Origin: Neisseria sp.
GTDB taxonomy: Bacteria; Pseudomonadota; Gammaproteobacteria; Burkholderiales; Neisseriaceae
NCBI RefSeq assembly: GCF_030530745.1
Contig: NZ_JAUMUI010000003.1
Coordinates: forward strand, 78,394 to 142,393
Length of the DNA: 64,000 bases
Direction: 5' to 3'
Shown: piece by piece, positions 1 to 7,778 of the stretch
Layout: the number at the start of each line of letters is the position of its first letter
Position numbering within the stretch: position 1 is the first letter of the stretch
Notes under the pieces: model-generated
The model's database searches: none
What the model saw: the letters and a program-made list of their open reading frames with translations, nothing else
What the model was told of the DNA's origin: nothing
Program-made: the position numbers and the translations under genes

Positions 1-448
1 TAATCTCACCGCACACACCGCGTTTTTTGGTGAACTCTATAAATTCGTTCAACACCTGCTGCGCTTCTTCCTGCGTGTAGCCGTGCAGATCCACATCTGC
101 CACCACCGGCCAGTGGCCGCTCTGCAAACGGCGGATGTCGTTTTTACCCTGCCCGTTTTTGCTGAAAGTGGCGGGCGGCTCGTCGGCTCCGCCGTCGCCC
201 ACATAAAAATAATCTTCGGCCGCCAACGCCTCTGCCTGGATTTTGCGCGGTCTGATGGGCGACATGTCGCGCGGCGGCACATAGCGGTTGCTGTTTTTCA
301 ACGGGGTAACACCGGCCATTTCTTTGGCGAAATCCACTTGTTGCGCCGCCTGTTTGCGTACCACTTCTTCGGCTTGTGCCTTCTCCTCGGCGGCCTGTTT
401 GGCCTGTTTGCCCAATGTTTTTAAAACGGATTGGAAATCGTTGCTCAT
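1..448 (-). CDS. Smr-domain protein (partial, C-terminus outside window)
   Basis: The gene runs off the left edge; only the first 149 codons are present. The N-terminal ~45 residues are rich in Lys, Ala, Glu and Gln and probably helical. A linker rich in Pro and Arg follows (about 50-70). Near residues 115-125 comes the start of an Smr domain, with the diagnostic D-x-D-L-H-G-Y-T motif followed by a helix. Smr domains are found in MutS2 and in stand-alone proteins and have nuclease or RNA/DNA-binding activity; this small stand-alone form resembles bacterial SmrA/YdaL-type proteins. The catalytic C-terminal half cannot be inspected. The ATG at 448 is the start that gives the usual short leader. 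Confidence 0.8.
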   Translation of the reverse strand, partial: MSNDFQSVLKTLGKQAKQAAEEKAQAEEVVRKQAAQQVDFAKEMAGVTPLKNSNRYVPPRDMSPIRPRKIQAEALAAEDYFYVGDGGADEPPATFSKNGQGKNDIRRLQSGHWPVVADVDLHGYTQEEAQQVLNEFIEFTKKRGVCGEI

Positions 449-510
449 TGCTGTTGCTTTCTATGGCCGGGTTTTCAGACGGCCTTATCGAAAATATTTC
501 ATGCCGCACC

Positions 511-1239
511 TTAACGCAGGCGGCGCACATCATCAATAACGTTTGTGCCGAAACACCCGCTTGCAATCATTCCGGCAATTCCGGCGGCGGCGGTTTCGGG
601 GCTGCTCAGTCCGCCCTCTGCTTTCAGATCAAGAAAACGCCGCACCATCGGAAAATCTGCTTCATGCACCCGGCGGATTTCGTCCTGCATGGCGGTATCG
701 ATCACGCCCGGGGCGATGGATGCGATTTTCACGCACGGATGTTGTTCGGCGGCGATGCAGCGGGCGTGATGGTCGAGCGCGGCTTTGGCGGCACCGTACA
801 CGCTCCAGCCAGGATAAGCGTTGCGCCCTGCCCCGCTGCCGATATGGGCGATTTTCAGCACCGATCCTTCGGGCTTGCAGGCTATCAGATAATTGGCCAG
901 CAGCATGGGCGCGGTAATGTTCAGCGAAACGGCGGCGGCAACCTCGGCTGCCTGCTGCCGTCCCGCCACGGCATTGGGAACAACGGTTGCGGCATTGTTG
1001 ATTAAAACGATTTCCCTGCCGTCTGAAACAAAATGTGCCAATTCACCGCTTTGCAGCCATGCCGTCAAAGCGTCGGTATCGCTCAAATCGATACTGTGCT
1101 GCACGATGTTTTCAGACGGCCTGAAATCTGCCTGCCGCCGCGCAATGCCCAATACACGGCAGCCTGCCTGCAGATAATGCACGGCCAGTGCTTTACCCAG
1201 GCCGCTGCTGTGGCCGGTGATGATGATTTTGGTGTCCAT
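511..1239 (-). CDS. SDR-family short-chain dehydrogenase/reductase
   Basis: A 242-residue protein of classical SDR length. The N-terminal nucleotide-binding motif is T-G-H-S-S-G-L-G (residues 8-15), an N-N-A-A element follows, and the active-site Y-G-A-A-K matches Y-x-x-x-K, so it is probably an intact NAD(P)H-dependent oxidoreductase. The overall look (short, GHSSGLG, V-x-N-N-A-A) is closest to sepiapterin-reductase-like or YciK-like SDRs, but the substrate cannot be read from the sequence. It lies 62 bp downstream of the Smr gene on the same strand, with a DUS in the gap. Two DUS copies lie inside the coding region. Confidence 0.8.
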   Translation of the reverse strand: MDTKIIITGHSSGLGKALAVHYLQAGCRVLGIARRQADFRPSENIVQHSIDLSDTDALTAWLQSGELAHFVSDGREIVLINNAATVVPNAVAGRQQAAEVAAAVSLNITAPMLLANYLIACKPEGSVLKIAHIGSGAGRNAYPGWSVYGAAKAALDHHARCIAAEQHPCVKIASIAPGVIDTAMQDEIRRVHEADFPMVRRFLDLKAEGGLSSPETAAAGIAGMIASGCFGTNVIDDVRRLR

Positions 1240-1425
1240 ACGGTCTGTTTGATAAGGGAAGAAAACCCTATTTTAACGCGGACACTGTTTTTGCCAAGGC
1301 TTCGGCCGTCTGAAACAGGCATGGTATCCAAGCCTTGTGTTTTGCGGTATATTGACCCGCTTCATAAGCAGGCACCGGCTGTTTCCAACCGGTTTGGCCG
1401 ATAGTTTTAAAAAAAAGGAAATGCG

Positions 1426-1836
1426 ATGTTTAAACGCCCTGAAGAACTGATTGTGGCCGTATTGGCGGCCTTATGGGTGGTACTCTCCTACCTGATTGCC
1501 AATTATTTCGGCGCTCCCGCACAAACCAAACTGCTGATTTCAGCGTTAACGCTGATTTGCGTAACCGTATGCTTCGTGCTGTGGCAGCGCAACCTGAGCC
1601 GCACGGTCTGGCCGTTTTTTCTGGGGCTGCTGACAGCCTGCTGGTGGCCGTACCTCGATTGGGTGGCGGTGCGCGATATTCTGGTGCCCGGTGCGGAATC
1701 TTCGGCCATCGTTATCAGCAAACCCTGGTATGCCGGCTGGACTTTTAAAATCATCACCGCCGCCGTACCCGTAGTGCTGGGCTATGCGGTAAAATGGAAG
1801 CTGCACAACAAACACAGGCATAAAGCGGTGGATTAA
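1426..1836 (+). CDS. small integral membrane protein, unknown function
   Basis: A 136-residue hydrophobic protein with about four predicted membrane segments (roughly residues 8-27, 33-52, 60-78 and 108-124) and a basic, His/Lys-rich C-terminal tail, which suggests a cytoplasmic C-terminus. An AAAAAAGGAA stretch just before the ATG is a good ribosome binding site. It is a single-gene unit: the neighbour upstream is divergent and a DUS-pair hairpin follows directly. I do not recognise a named family and give no function. Confidence 0.7.
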   Translation: MFKRPEELIVAVLAALWVVLSYLIANYFGAPAQTKLLISALTLICVTVCFVLWQRNLSRTVWPFFLGLLTACWWPYLDWVAVRDILVPGAESSAIVISKPWYAGWTFKIITAAVPVVLGYAVKWKLHNKHRHKAVD

Positions 1837-1851
1837 ACCGTACCAATCCGC

Positions 1852-1887
1852 AAAGGCCGTCTGAAAAACGCTTTTCAGACGGCCTTT
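1852..1887. terminator. DUS inverted-repeat terminator
   Basis: Inverted pair of AG-DUS (AAAGGCCGTCTGAAAA, loop ACGC, then the complement) ending in TTT. It sits between two convergent genes and can serve both. Confidence 0.75.
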
Positions 1888-1900
1888 GCACAGCACTGCT

Positions 1901-2971
1901 TTATTTATGGTTATAAAACCAGCTTTTGAAATACACGTCTGCACCTTCGCGCAGCAGCACCAGCGTTACCGCCGCCAGCGGCAGGCCGACGAGCATGCCC
2001 ACGAAACCCATCAGCTGCCCGAACGCCATCAGCGAGAAAATCACCCAGAAAGGCGACAGGCCGATACGGTCGCCGACGATTTTCGGTGTGATAAAGAAAC
2101 TTTCTAAAAACTGGCCGGCGGCAAACACCCCCCACACCATCAACAGCCCCTGCCACGAACCGAACTGCAACAGCGCGGCAACAGAAGCGAGCAGCAGGCC
2201 GGTAAATGCGCCCAAATAAGGCACAAATACCAAAATGCCGGCAATCATGCCGATGGCAAAACCCGAATCCAGCCCCACCAGCATCAGCCCCATGCCGTAA
2301 ACCAAACCCATAATCAGCATCACCATCAGCTGGCCGCGCAGAAACTCGCCCAACACCTTATCCATATTGCCGCTGATACGCACATAGCTGCCGATAAAAC
2401 GGCGCGGCACCAGCTTGCGCACACCGTCGCCCCAACGCTGCCAGTCGAGCAGGAAGTAATACAGCAGAAAAGGCAGCAGCAACAGGTTGGAAACCCCCGC
2501 CGCCACATTGCCGCCCTGCCGTATCAGAGTGGGTGCGGCCTTGCGCAGGGTATTGCTCAATTCGCCCGTGTGCGACTGCAGCCACACGGTAATGCTCTGC
2601 ACGTCGACTTCCACCCTCTCTCCCGCCAAACGGCTCACCCACGGCAAGAACCTGTTTTGAACAAAGCCCACAATTTGCGGCAGGCGCTCCACCAGATTGT
2701 TAAACTGGTTAATCAGCATCGGCACAATAATCAGCACCAGCGCGAAAATTACGGCCAGAGAAAAAACCATCACCACCATCGCCGCCGGTGCGCGCCCCAT
2801 ACCTTTGGCGCGCAGCTTTTCCACCAGCGGGTTGAGGATATAGGCCAGCACAGCTGCCACCACAAACGGCGTAAGGATATTGCCCAATGCATAAACCAGC
2901 CATATAAAAGCGGCCAATACCGCCGCCATGATTATCCACGGCCGTGCGCCGCGAGGTTTTTTGCGATACAT
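1901..2971 (-). CDS. AI-2E/PerM family transporter
   Basis: A 356-residue polytopic membrane protein. After a short basic N-terminus it has two or three membrane helices (about residues 12-50 and 62-90), a hydrophilic stretch (about 95-150), and a C-terminal block of hydrophobic helices including a conserved P-Y-x-G segment. This is the pattern of the AI-2E transporter family (formerly UPF0118; PerM, YdiK, TqsA), which exports small molecules or acts in Na+/H+ antiport in some members. Length fits the family (340-370). Substrate is unknown. It is convergent with the membrane gene to its left and divergent from purM. Confidence 0.85.
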   Translation of the reverse strand: MYRKKPRGARPWIIMAAVLAAFIWLVYALGNILTPFVVAAVLAYILNPLVEKLRAKGMGRAPAAMVVMVFSLAVIFALVLIIVPMLINQFNNLVERLPQIVGFVQNRFLPWVSRLAGERVEVDVQSITVWLQSHTGELSNTLRKAAPTLIRQGGNVAAGVSNLLLLPFLLYYFLLDWQRWGDGVRKLVPRRFIGSYVRISGNMDKVLGEFLRGQLMVMLIMGLVYGMGLMLVGLDSGFAIGMIAGILVFVPYLGAFTGLLLASVAALLQFGSWQGLLMVWGVFAAGQFLESFFITPKIVGDRIGLSPFWVIFSLMAFGQLMGFVGMLVGLPLAAVTLVLLREGADVYFKSWFYNHK

Positions 2972-3186
2972 AAAATCAAATAAACAGTTTGTTTGCAGGT
3001 TTCAGACGGCCTCAAGCATATCATATTTGGCTTTAAAAGCCGTCTGAAATTACAGGCAGGCATCGGCAGCCCCAAGCCCTCACCTGCATTTCCGGCATGC
3101 GCCGGAAGCTTTCGGACGGCCGCAACAACACCGCATAATAATCAGGTAAAATAACCTAATTTTTACCTTAGAAAGAAAGCCCCGCG

Positions 3187-4224
3187 ATGAACATCCCTTC
3201 CCTAAGCTACCGCGACGCAGGCGTCGATATCGATGCAGGCGACCAATTGGTCGAAAACATCAAACCCTTTGCCAAACGCACCATGCGCCCCGAAGTGTTG
3301 GGCGGCTTGGGCGGCTTCGGCGCGCTGGTGGAAATCAGCAAAAAATACCGCAACCCCGTTTTGGTTTCGGGCACCGACGGCGTGGGCACCAAACTGAAAC
3401 TGGCCTTTGATTGGGACAAACACGACACCGTCGGCATCGACCTCGTAGCCATGAGCGTGAACGATATTCTGGTGCAGGGCGCCGAGCCGCTGTTTTTCCT
3501 CGACTATTTCGCCTGCGGCAAACTCGACGTGGCACGCGCCACCGATGTGGTCAAAGGCATCGCGCAAGGCTGCGAAGAATCGGGCTGTGCCCTAATCGGT
3601 GGTGAAACCGCCGAAATGCCCGGCATGTATCCCGAAGGCGAATACGATTTGGCCGGCTTCGCCGTGGGTGTGGTGGAAAAAGATCGGATAATCACCGGCC
3701 GCAGCATCGCGCCGGGCGACGCGGTATTGGGCTTGGCTTCCAACGGCGCACACTCCAACGGCTATTCGTTAATCCGCAAAATCATCGAGCGCTGCCAACC
3801 CGATTTGGATGCCCCGTTCGACAACGGCCAAACCCTGCGCCAAGCCGTTATCGCCCCCACCCGCCTGTATGTGAAACCGGTTTTGGCCGCACTGCAAAAA
3901 TTCACCATCAAAGGCATGGCGCACATCACCGGCGGCGGTATCACCGAAAACCTGCCTCGCGTGTTGCCCGAAAACACCGTCGCCCAAATCGATGCGGGCG
4001 CATGGCAGATGCCAAAACTGTTCCAATGGCTGCAACAGGCCGGCAATGTGGAAACGCAGGAAATGTACCGCACCTTCAACTGCGGCATCGGCATGGTGGT
4101 GATTACCGCCGCCGAAGATGCCGATGCGGTGCAAGCCTTCTTGGCCGGACAAGGCGAAACCGTTTACCGTTTGGGTTCGATTCGCGAACGCTCGGGCAAC
4201 GAACACCAAACGCAGATTGCCTGA
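3187..4224 (+). CDS. purM: phosphoribosylformylglycinamidine cyclo-ligase (AIR synthetase)
   Basis: A 345-residue protein of normal PurM length. It makes 5-aminoimidazole ribonucleotide (AIR) from FGAM with ATP, the fifth step of purine synthesis. Visible landmarks are the N-terminal [11 protein letters not shown], the substrate/ATP segment [10 protein letters not shown], the [11 protein letters not shown] element and the glycine-rich G-G-G-I-T-E-N-L-P. The gene stands alone; purL, the preceding enzyme of the pathway, is 7 kb downstream. A small inverted repeat (GGTAAAA and TTTTTACC, about 3146-3169) lies in the leader and could be an operator, which is only a guess. Confidence 0.97.
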   Translation: MNIPSLSYRDAGVDIDAGDQLVENIKPFAKRTMRPEVLGGLGGFGALVEISKKYRNPVLVSGTDGVGTKLKLAFDWDKHDTVGIDLVAMSVNDILVQGAEPLFFLDYFACGKLDVARATDVVKGIAQGCEESGCALIGGETAEMPGMYPEGEYDLAGFAVGVVEKDRIITGRSIAPGDAVLGLASNGAHSNGYSLIRKIIERCQPDLDAPFDNGQTLRQAVIAPTRLYVKPVLAALQKFTIKGMAHITGGGITENLPRVLPENTVAQIDAGAWQMPKLFQWLQQAGNVETQEMYRTFNCGIGMVVITAAEDADAVQAFLAGQGETVYRLGSIRERSGNEHQTQIA

Positions 4225-4287
4225 TTTTGGTTTGATTGTCCGAACATACGGATAAATCGGATTCACACCAAATCAGTACTGCAGTAA

Positions 4288-4327
4288 AAATGCCGTCTGA
4301 AACAATTTACTGTTTCAGACGGCATTT
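4288..4327. terminator. DUS-pair terminator after purM, AT-DUS dialect
   Basis: Inverted pair with the ATGCCGTCTGAA spelling and a T run. Most other DUS pairs in this window use the AG spelling. Confidence 0.75.
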
Positions 4328-4537
4328 TGATTTGGTAATCCCGAACAAAGTAATTTTAGAAAACTTTATACAACCGCAATAAATTCGATATCTTTTTAGC
4401 ATAAATAACGATTATTTTATAGGTATTTACAAATCAAATTTAACCGATATGATTATTCATTTTTCAATTAAACTACATAATAACAGATGAAATCCAGCAG
4501 CATTTTTAAAATGGTTGTATTCATTATAAATTACCTA
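4328..4537. other. AT-rich non-coding stretch
   Basis: About 210 bases of distinctly AT-rich sequence between the purM terminator and the transposase relic. I see no convincing gene, tRNA or hairpin; it marks the left edge of the accessory patch. Confidence 0.5.
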
Positions 4538-4783
4538 TCAAAAATGCCGAAAACATTTACGGCTGCCACACAGCGGAATCACTGCTTTGCAACCCCAGCT
4601 ATCCAAGTTCTCCGGCAAGCCGGCCTGCGTCAAAAGCTTTGTCCGTAAACAGTGCCTCCCACCACCTTCAAGCAGGGCTTTCATACCACAGATACCGTTT
4701 CGCTGTCCGGAAAGCAGTTCGAAATCCGACAAATTGCCTAAAGCATCAATCATGGCAAGGATTTTTAGCACCCATTTTGTCCT
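4538..4783 (-). pseudogene. IS5-family transposase remnant
   Basis: About 80 codons on the minus strand, without a start codon, that read like the middle of an IS5/IS427-type DDE transposase: a K-I-L-A-M-I-D-A-L-G-N segment (compare the family's KIHA..DALGNP), then L-L-S-G-Q-R, and G-C-K-A-V-I-P followed by R-K (compare AVIPP..NRK). An in-frame stop lies just upstream (TAA at 4784-4786) and the frame ends after R-H-F, before the rest of the catalytic domain. No terminal inverted repeats were found, so this is a decayed fragment. Its place beside a bacteriocin-type gene suggests the patch was once mobile. Confidence 0.65.
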
Positions 4784-4898
4784 TTACACCAAAAAACCAA
4801 CTTCAAAATGAAACTTTTTTTTATTTTGATAATCGTAACAGTGAATCTCCATAGAACGGGATTTATGTTATTGATGATTTCATATTAAAGGAATAATT

Positions 4899-5165
4899 AT
4901 GCATACCTTGAAACACAGTGAATTGAACCATGTGTCAGGAGGATTTGCCTTAAACGCAGGAGGCGCTGCCTTAGGAGCATTAGGAGGCGGTATTTCCTAT
5001 GCTACTTATAATTATGCAAGTAACGGCAAATGGAATTGGACTCACTTTGCGGGATCCGTAAGTGGGGGCGCAATGGCTGGTGCTTTAATGAATCCGGTTG
5101 CAGTTGCAACAGTAGGTGCCGCCGCTAACGGAGCAATAGCAGGCACTGCCGCAAGAGCCAAATAA
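4899..5165 (+). CDS. double-glycine leader bacteriocin-type peptide (locus D)
   Basis: An 88-residue peptide with a 15-residue leader (M-H-T-L-K-H-S-E-L-N-H-V-S-G-G) ending in Gly-Gly, as in class II bacteriocins and microcins that are cut and exported by peptidase-containing ABC transporters. The predicted mature part (~73 residues) is Gly/Ala-rich with several G-x-x-x-G-like runs and little charge, typical of membrane-active pore-forming bacteriocins. RBS AAAGGA lies before the ATG. It shares leader logic and a N-P-V core with the three peptides near 23-25 kb. A hairpin and a small membrane gene follow. Activity is inferred, not shown. Confidence 0.75.
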   Translation: MHTLKHSELNHVSGGFALNAGGAALGALGGGISYATYNYASNGKWNWTHFAGSVSGGAMAGALMNPVAVATVGAAANGAIAGTAARAK

Positions 5166-5172
5166 AAAAACA

Positions 5173-5202
5173 AATCAGCTTCTGCTAAAGCGGAAGCTGA
5201 TT
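5173..5202 (+). terminator. hairpin between peptide and membrane gene
   Basis: Stem AATCAGCTTC-T-GC with TAAA loop and near-perfect complement. It has no good T run and may act as an attenuator or mRNA-stabilising element between peptide and putative immunity gene. Confidence 0.55.
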
Positions 5203-5230
5203 ATCAATAACAGAGACAGGGTTATTTCAG

Positions 5231-5488
5231 ATGAATTTTTTATGGAAAATTTTAGCCCCCTCCGATTCGTTTGCACAAAATATGTATGTCGTTTTTTTTA
5301 TTTTTATCGGCATGGTATTTATCATGCCGGCATTTTACCGTCTGTTTGCAGGAATCGAACCTGTTACGGCTATGGGCCGCTTTGCCGTTCCGTTTTTATC
5401 ACTGCTTGCAACTATTGCCGTTTCCACCCTGTTTACTTTGTTTTCGGCCAAACTTCATAAACAGAGTAAAAAATGCAAACATGATTAA
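5231..5488 (+). CDS. small membrane protein, putative immunity protein (locus D)
   Basis: An 85-residue protein with three likely membrane segments (about residues 15-35, 44-50 with a Pro/Ala loop, and 52-74) and a strongly basic Lys-rich C-terminus. Small basic membrane proteins directly downstream of class II bacteriocin genes are usually self-immunity proteins; here the gene starts 65 bp after the peptide gene stops. No recognisable family. The immunity role rests only on position and size. Confidence 0.5.
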   Translation: MNFLWKILAPSDSFAQNMYVVFFIFIGMVFIMPAFYRLFAGIEPVTAMGRFAVPFLSLLATIAVSTLFTLFSAKLHKQSKKCKHD

Positions 5489-6097
5489 AAAAAAACTGTG
5501 GGAAAAGGTCGGGTTGTTTACACTTTTTATGCCAAACGACTTTTGTTTTTTGCTGGAATGATGGTTTCGTGATTTTTGAGCATTCTCAAGAACGATGCGG
5601 CTTCGCCGTGCCTTTCGGCATTCTTGACAACCCTCAAAAATCCCAAAATGGGTCTGCATACAAAAAACGGAAAGTGTAAACAACGCTAGAATTTCCTACA
5701 ATATACAGCAGGCCGTAACAGCAGGCTATAAGACTAAATTGATTTCTTCAGGCCATATTCTTTTGGATTCGCATTTTTCAATACAAGGCAGCCGGCCGAA
5801 AACAATACAAACAGCAAGAGACAGCTTCTGTTTCTGCTGCGGTTTATAAAACGTTCTCTTTAGGTCAAGGTGCAGCATCACCGTAGCAAAAATTTAAGCT
5901 AACCCACCATTTAAGCTTTGAATGTTTCAACACACAGGACGACACATAAAGCGCCGCCCTACGTGTTGCCCTGATTGGGAAGGGGTTACACCCCTACCCG
6001 ATAAACCCAAATTCTACCGCCATAAATGGCGGGGTCTCAACCGAAAAGGAAACTTGATAAAATCCCCAACCGGACGCAGATTTCAAATGCGGTTCTG
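5489..6097. other. 609-bp intergenic region with repeat debris
   Basis: No convincing gene. It holds the 170-bp inverted-repeat element listed separately (5514-5683), a stretch near 5850-5905 (ACGTTCTCTTTAGGTCAAGG onward) that looks like a decayed half of a Correia element when compared with the intact copy at 21.3 kb, and a short hairpin CCGCCATAAATGGCGG (6017-6032). The region probably accumulates insertions. Confidence 0.5.
5514..5683. repeat. 170-bp element with 13-bp terminal inverted repeats (MITE-like)
   Basis: It begins TTGTTTACACTTT and ends AAAGTGTAAACAA, perfect 13-bp inverted repeats. The interior is itself an imperfect palindrome: TTTTTGAG..TTCTCAAGAA near 5573-5591 pairs with the TTCTTGACAACCCTCAAAAA side near 5620-5640, around GC-rich loops. 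There is no coding capacity. Size and structure fit a non-autonomous miniature element or a large folded RNA; I do not recognise it as a named neisserial repeat. Confidence 0.5.
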
Positions 6098-7612
6098 CTA
6101 AAACGTTTTACCCATTTCGATAAACATACGGTTTTTGCGGTACCCGTAATACACATCGTTGCTCGATGTGCCGTTGTGGCCGAACGTGAGGCGCGGGGTG
6201 ATGCCGCCGAAGTGGACGGCGCGGTGCCACAGGCTCACCGAAGCGTTCCATTCTTTATCGCGGCGGTTTTCATTATCGCTGAACAGGCTGGGCGTGTAAT
6301 AAACGCGCTTGGCCGCCCCCGCCTGCACACGGCTTGAGAAGCCGCCCTTCCATTCCTGCCCCCATGCGGCCCGCAGGCCGAAACGGTTGAAATTGTCGGA
6401 ACGGTCATCGCGGTTGCGCTCTTGGTAAAAATCCTGCCCCACCAGCCAGTATTGCCGCGCATTGCGGTGGAACACCAGCGAAGCGCTGGCCAAACGGTGC
6501 TGCGTATCGGAATACGGCCGCCTCAGGTTGTTCAGGCGGCCTGTTTCCAATGCGGCCAAACTTTGCAGCCTGGGCTGCCACCAACGGTTCCAATAAAGGC
6601 GCACACCGTTGGTATAACTGTAAGCGTCGTTGCCGTAGAAGCGGCGCTCGTGAAACACGGTTGCTCCCGTATCGTTGCGCTGGCCGGCACGGCCCAAACC
6701 TGCCGACAGCCGCGCAGAGGCATCGTTGTACCGCGAATAGGAACGGTAGGCCTTACCCCACACATCCGCACCGGCCTTGGCGTAAAAGCCGTTTTTCAGC
6801 GACTGTTTTTTCTCTGCTCCCGCCTGATAGCTAAGGCCGGTTGTATCGATGGGCGGGTTGAAACGCCAGCCTATAAAACAGTCGTTGTCCGGCTCGTTGA
6901 TTCTTTGGCGGTATTGATCGCATTCCGCGCCTTCAAGCTGCGTGCCCAAGCGCTGCTGCCTCGGGGCTTGGTTGATATTTTGCTCGCGGGCAAAGTTTAC
7001 CCCGGCATAAAGCTGCCACGAGTCGCGTTTGCGCAAGGCTTCTCGGTAGGCTTCGATACGCTGCACCACCGCTTCGGGCAGCCGCTCGGTTTTCAGGCGG
7101 TCAAACTGGTCGGCGGCAGCTTCGTTTTGCTGGTCTTCAAACAGTGCCTGCGCAAGCTGTAGGCGGATAACGGGCGAACCGGGCTGCGCCGCAATCAGAA
7201 TGCGGTAAAGTTTCACCGCCTCGGCCGCCCGCCCGTCGTTCTGCAATACCAATGCGCGGCCGAACATGGCCAGCTCTTTATCGTGTTGCGGCCATTTTTC
7301 ATAAATCGGCAGCAACATCTTGATACCCGCCACGTTCATCCCGACTACGGCGGAATACATCGCCCGCGACAATAATTCCGTGTCGGCCAGCAGCACCGTT
7401 TCGTCAACCTCCAACACCCTGCTCCGGCTGCCTTCCGCATCCGGCGGGGTTTGTTCCTCCGCATGTTCGGGCGGTTCGGCGGCACGGATGTTCAATTCCA
7501 GCTCGGGTTTGGGTTGGGGCAGCGGCGGCGCGGCGGCAGGATCGGGCGGCGTATCGGCACGGGCGTGTGCAAACAACCCGGCCAGTGCCAGAAAACATAA
7601 GACGTTTTTCAT
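6098..7612 (-). CDS. slam: Slam-type outer membrane protein (surface lipoprotein assembly modulator)
   Basis: A 504-residue protein with a Sec signal peptide (residues 1-19, ending A-R-A), a Pro/Glu-rich linker, TPR-like helices (about 75-200, including an A-A-E-A-V-K-L-Y-R repeat) and a C-terminal β-barrel of alternating aromatic strands (about 205-504) that ends in Phe, the usual β-barrel end signal. This is the layout of Slam (DUF560), which moves lipoproteins such as transferrin- and factor-H-binding proteins to the cell surface in Neisseria. Length is close to Slam1 (about 490). No transferrin-binding-like lipoprotein gene is adjacent; the gene to the right is an rRNA methyltransferase. 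Confidence 0.88.
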   Translation of the reverse strand: MKNVLCFLALAGLFAHARADTPPDPAAAPPLPQPKPELELNIRAAEPPEHAEEQTPPDAEGSRSRVLEVDETVLLADTELLSRAMYSAVVGMNVAGIKMLLPIYEKWPQHDKELAMFGRALVLQNDGRAAEAVKLYRILIAAQPGSPVIRLQLAQALFEDQQNEAAADQFDRLKTERLPEAVVQRIEAYREALRKRDSWQLYAGVNFAREQNINQAPRQQRLGTQLEGAECDQYRQRINEPDNDCFIGWRFNPPIDTTGLSYQAGAEKKQSLKNGFYAKAGADVWGKAYRSYSRYNDASARLSAGLGRAGQRNDTGATVFHERRFYGNDAYSYTNGVRLYWNRWWQPRLQSLAALETGRLNNLRRPYSDTQHRLASASLVFHRNARQYWLVGQDFYQERNRDDRSDNFNRFGLRAAWGQEWKGGFSSRVQAGAAKRVYYTPSLFSDNENRRDKEWNASVSLWHRAVHFGGITPRLTFGHNGTSSNDVYYGYRKNRMFIEMGKTF

Positions 7613-7778
7613 TAAACTTATCGTTATTAAAGTTTGTTTACAGAATAAAAATGAATTTTAACACAAAGCGTTTTAAAAGCCAGCAAAGCCGCACACGATT
7701 TCACACGGTCCGCACGCTCGCTTTACGGTAAAATACACCCGTTCGCCGCCGCAAGGCCGTCTGAAAGCACTTGAATTT

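Noticed and set aside
4899-5488. Toxin-antitoxin pair instead of bacteriocin and immunity
   Set aside because: The Gly-Gly leader and long Gly/Ala mature part fit exported peptides better, and the downstream protein is membrane-bound rather than a soluble antitoxin.
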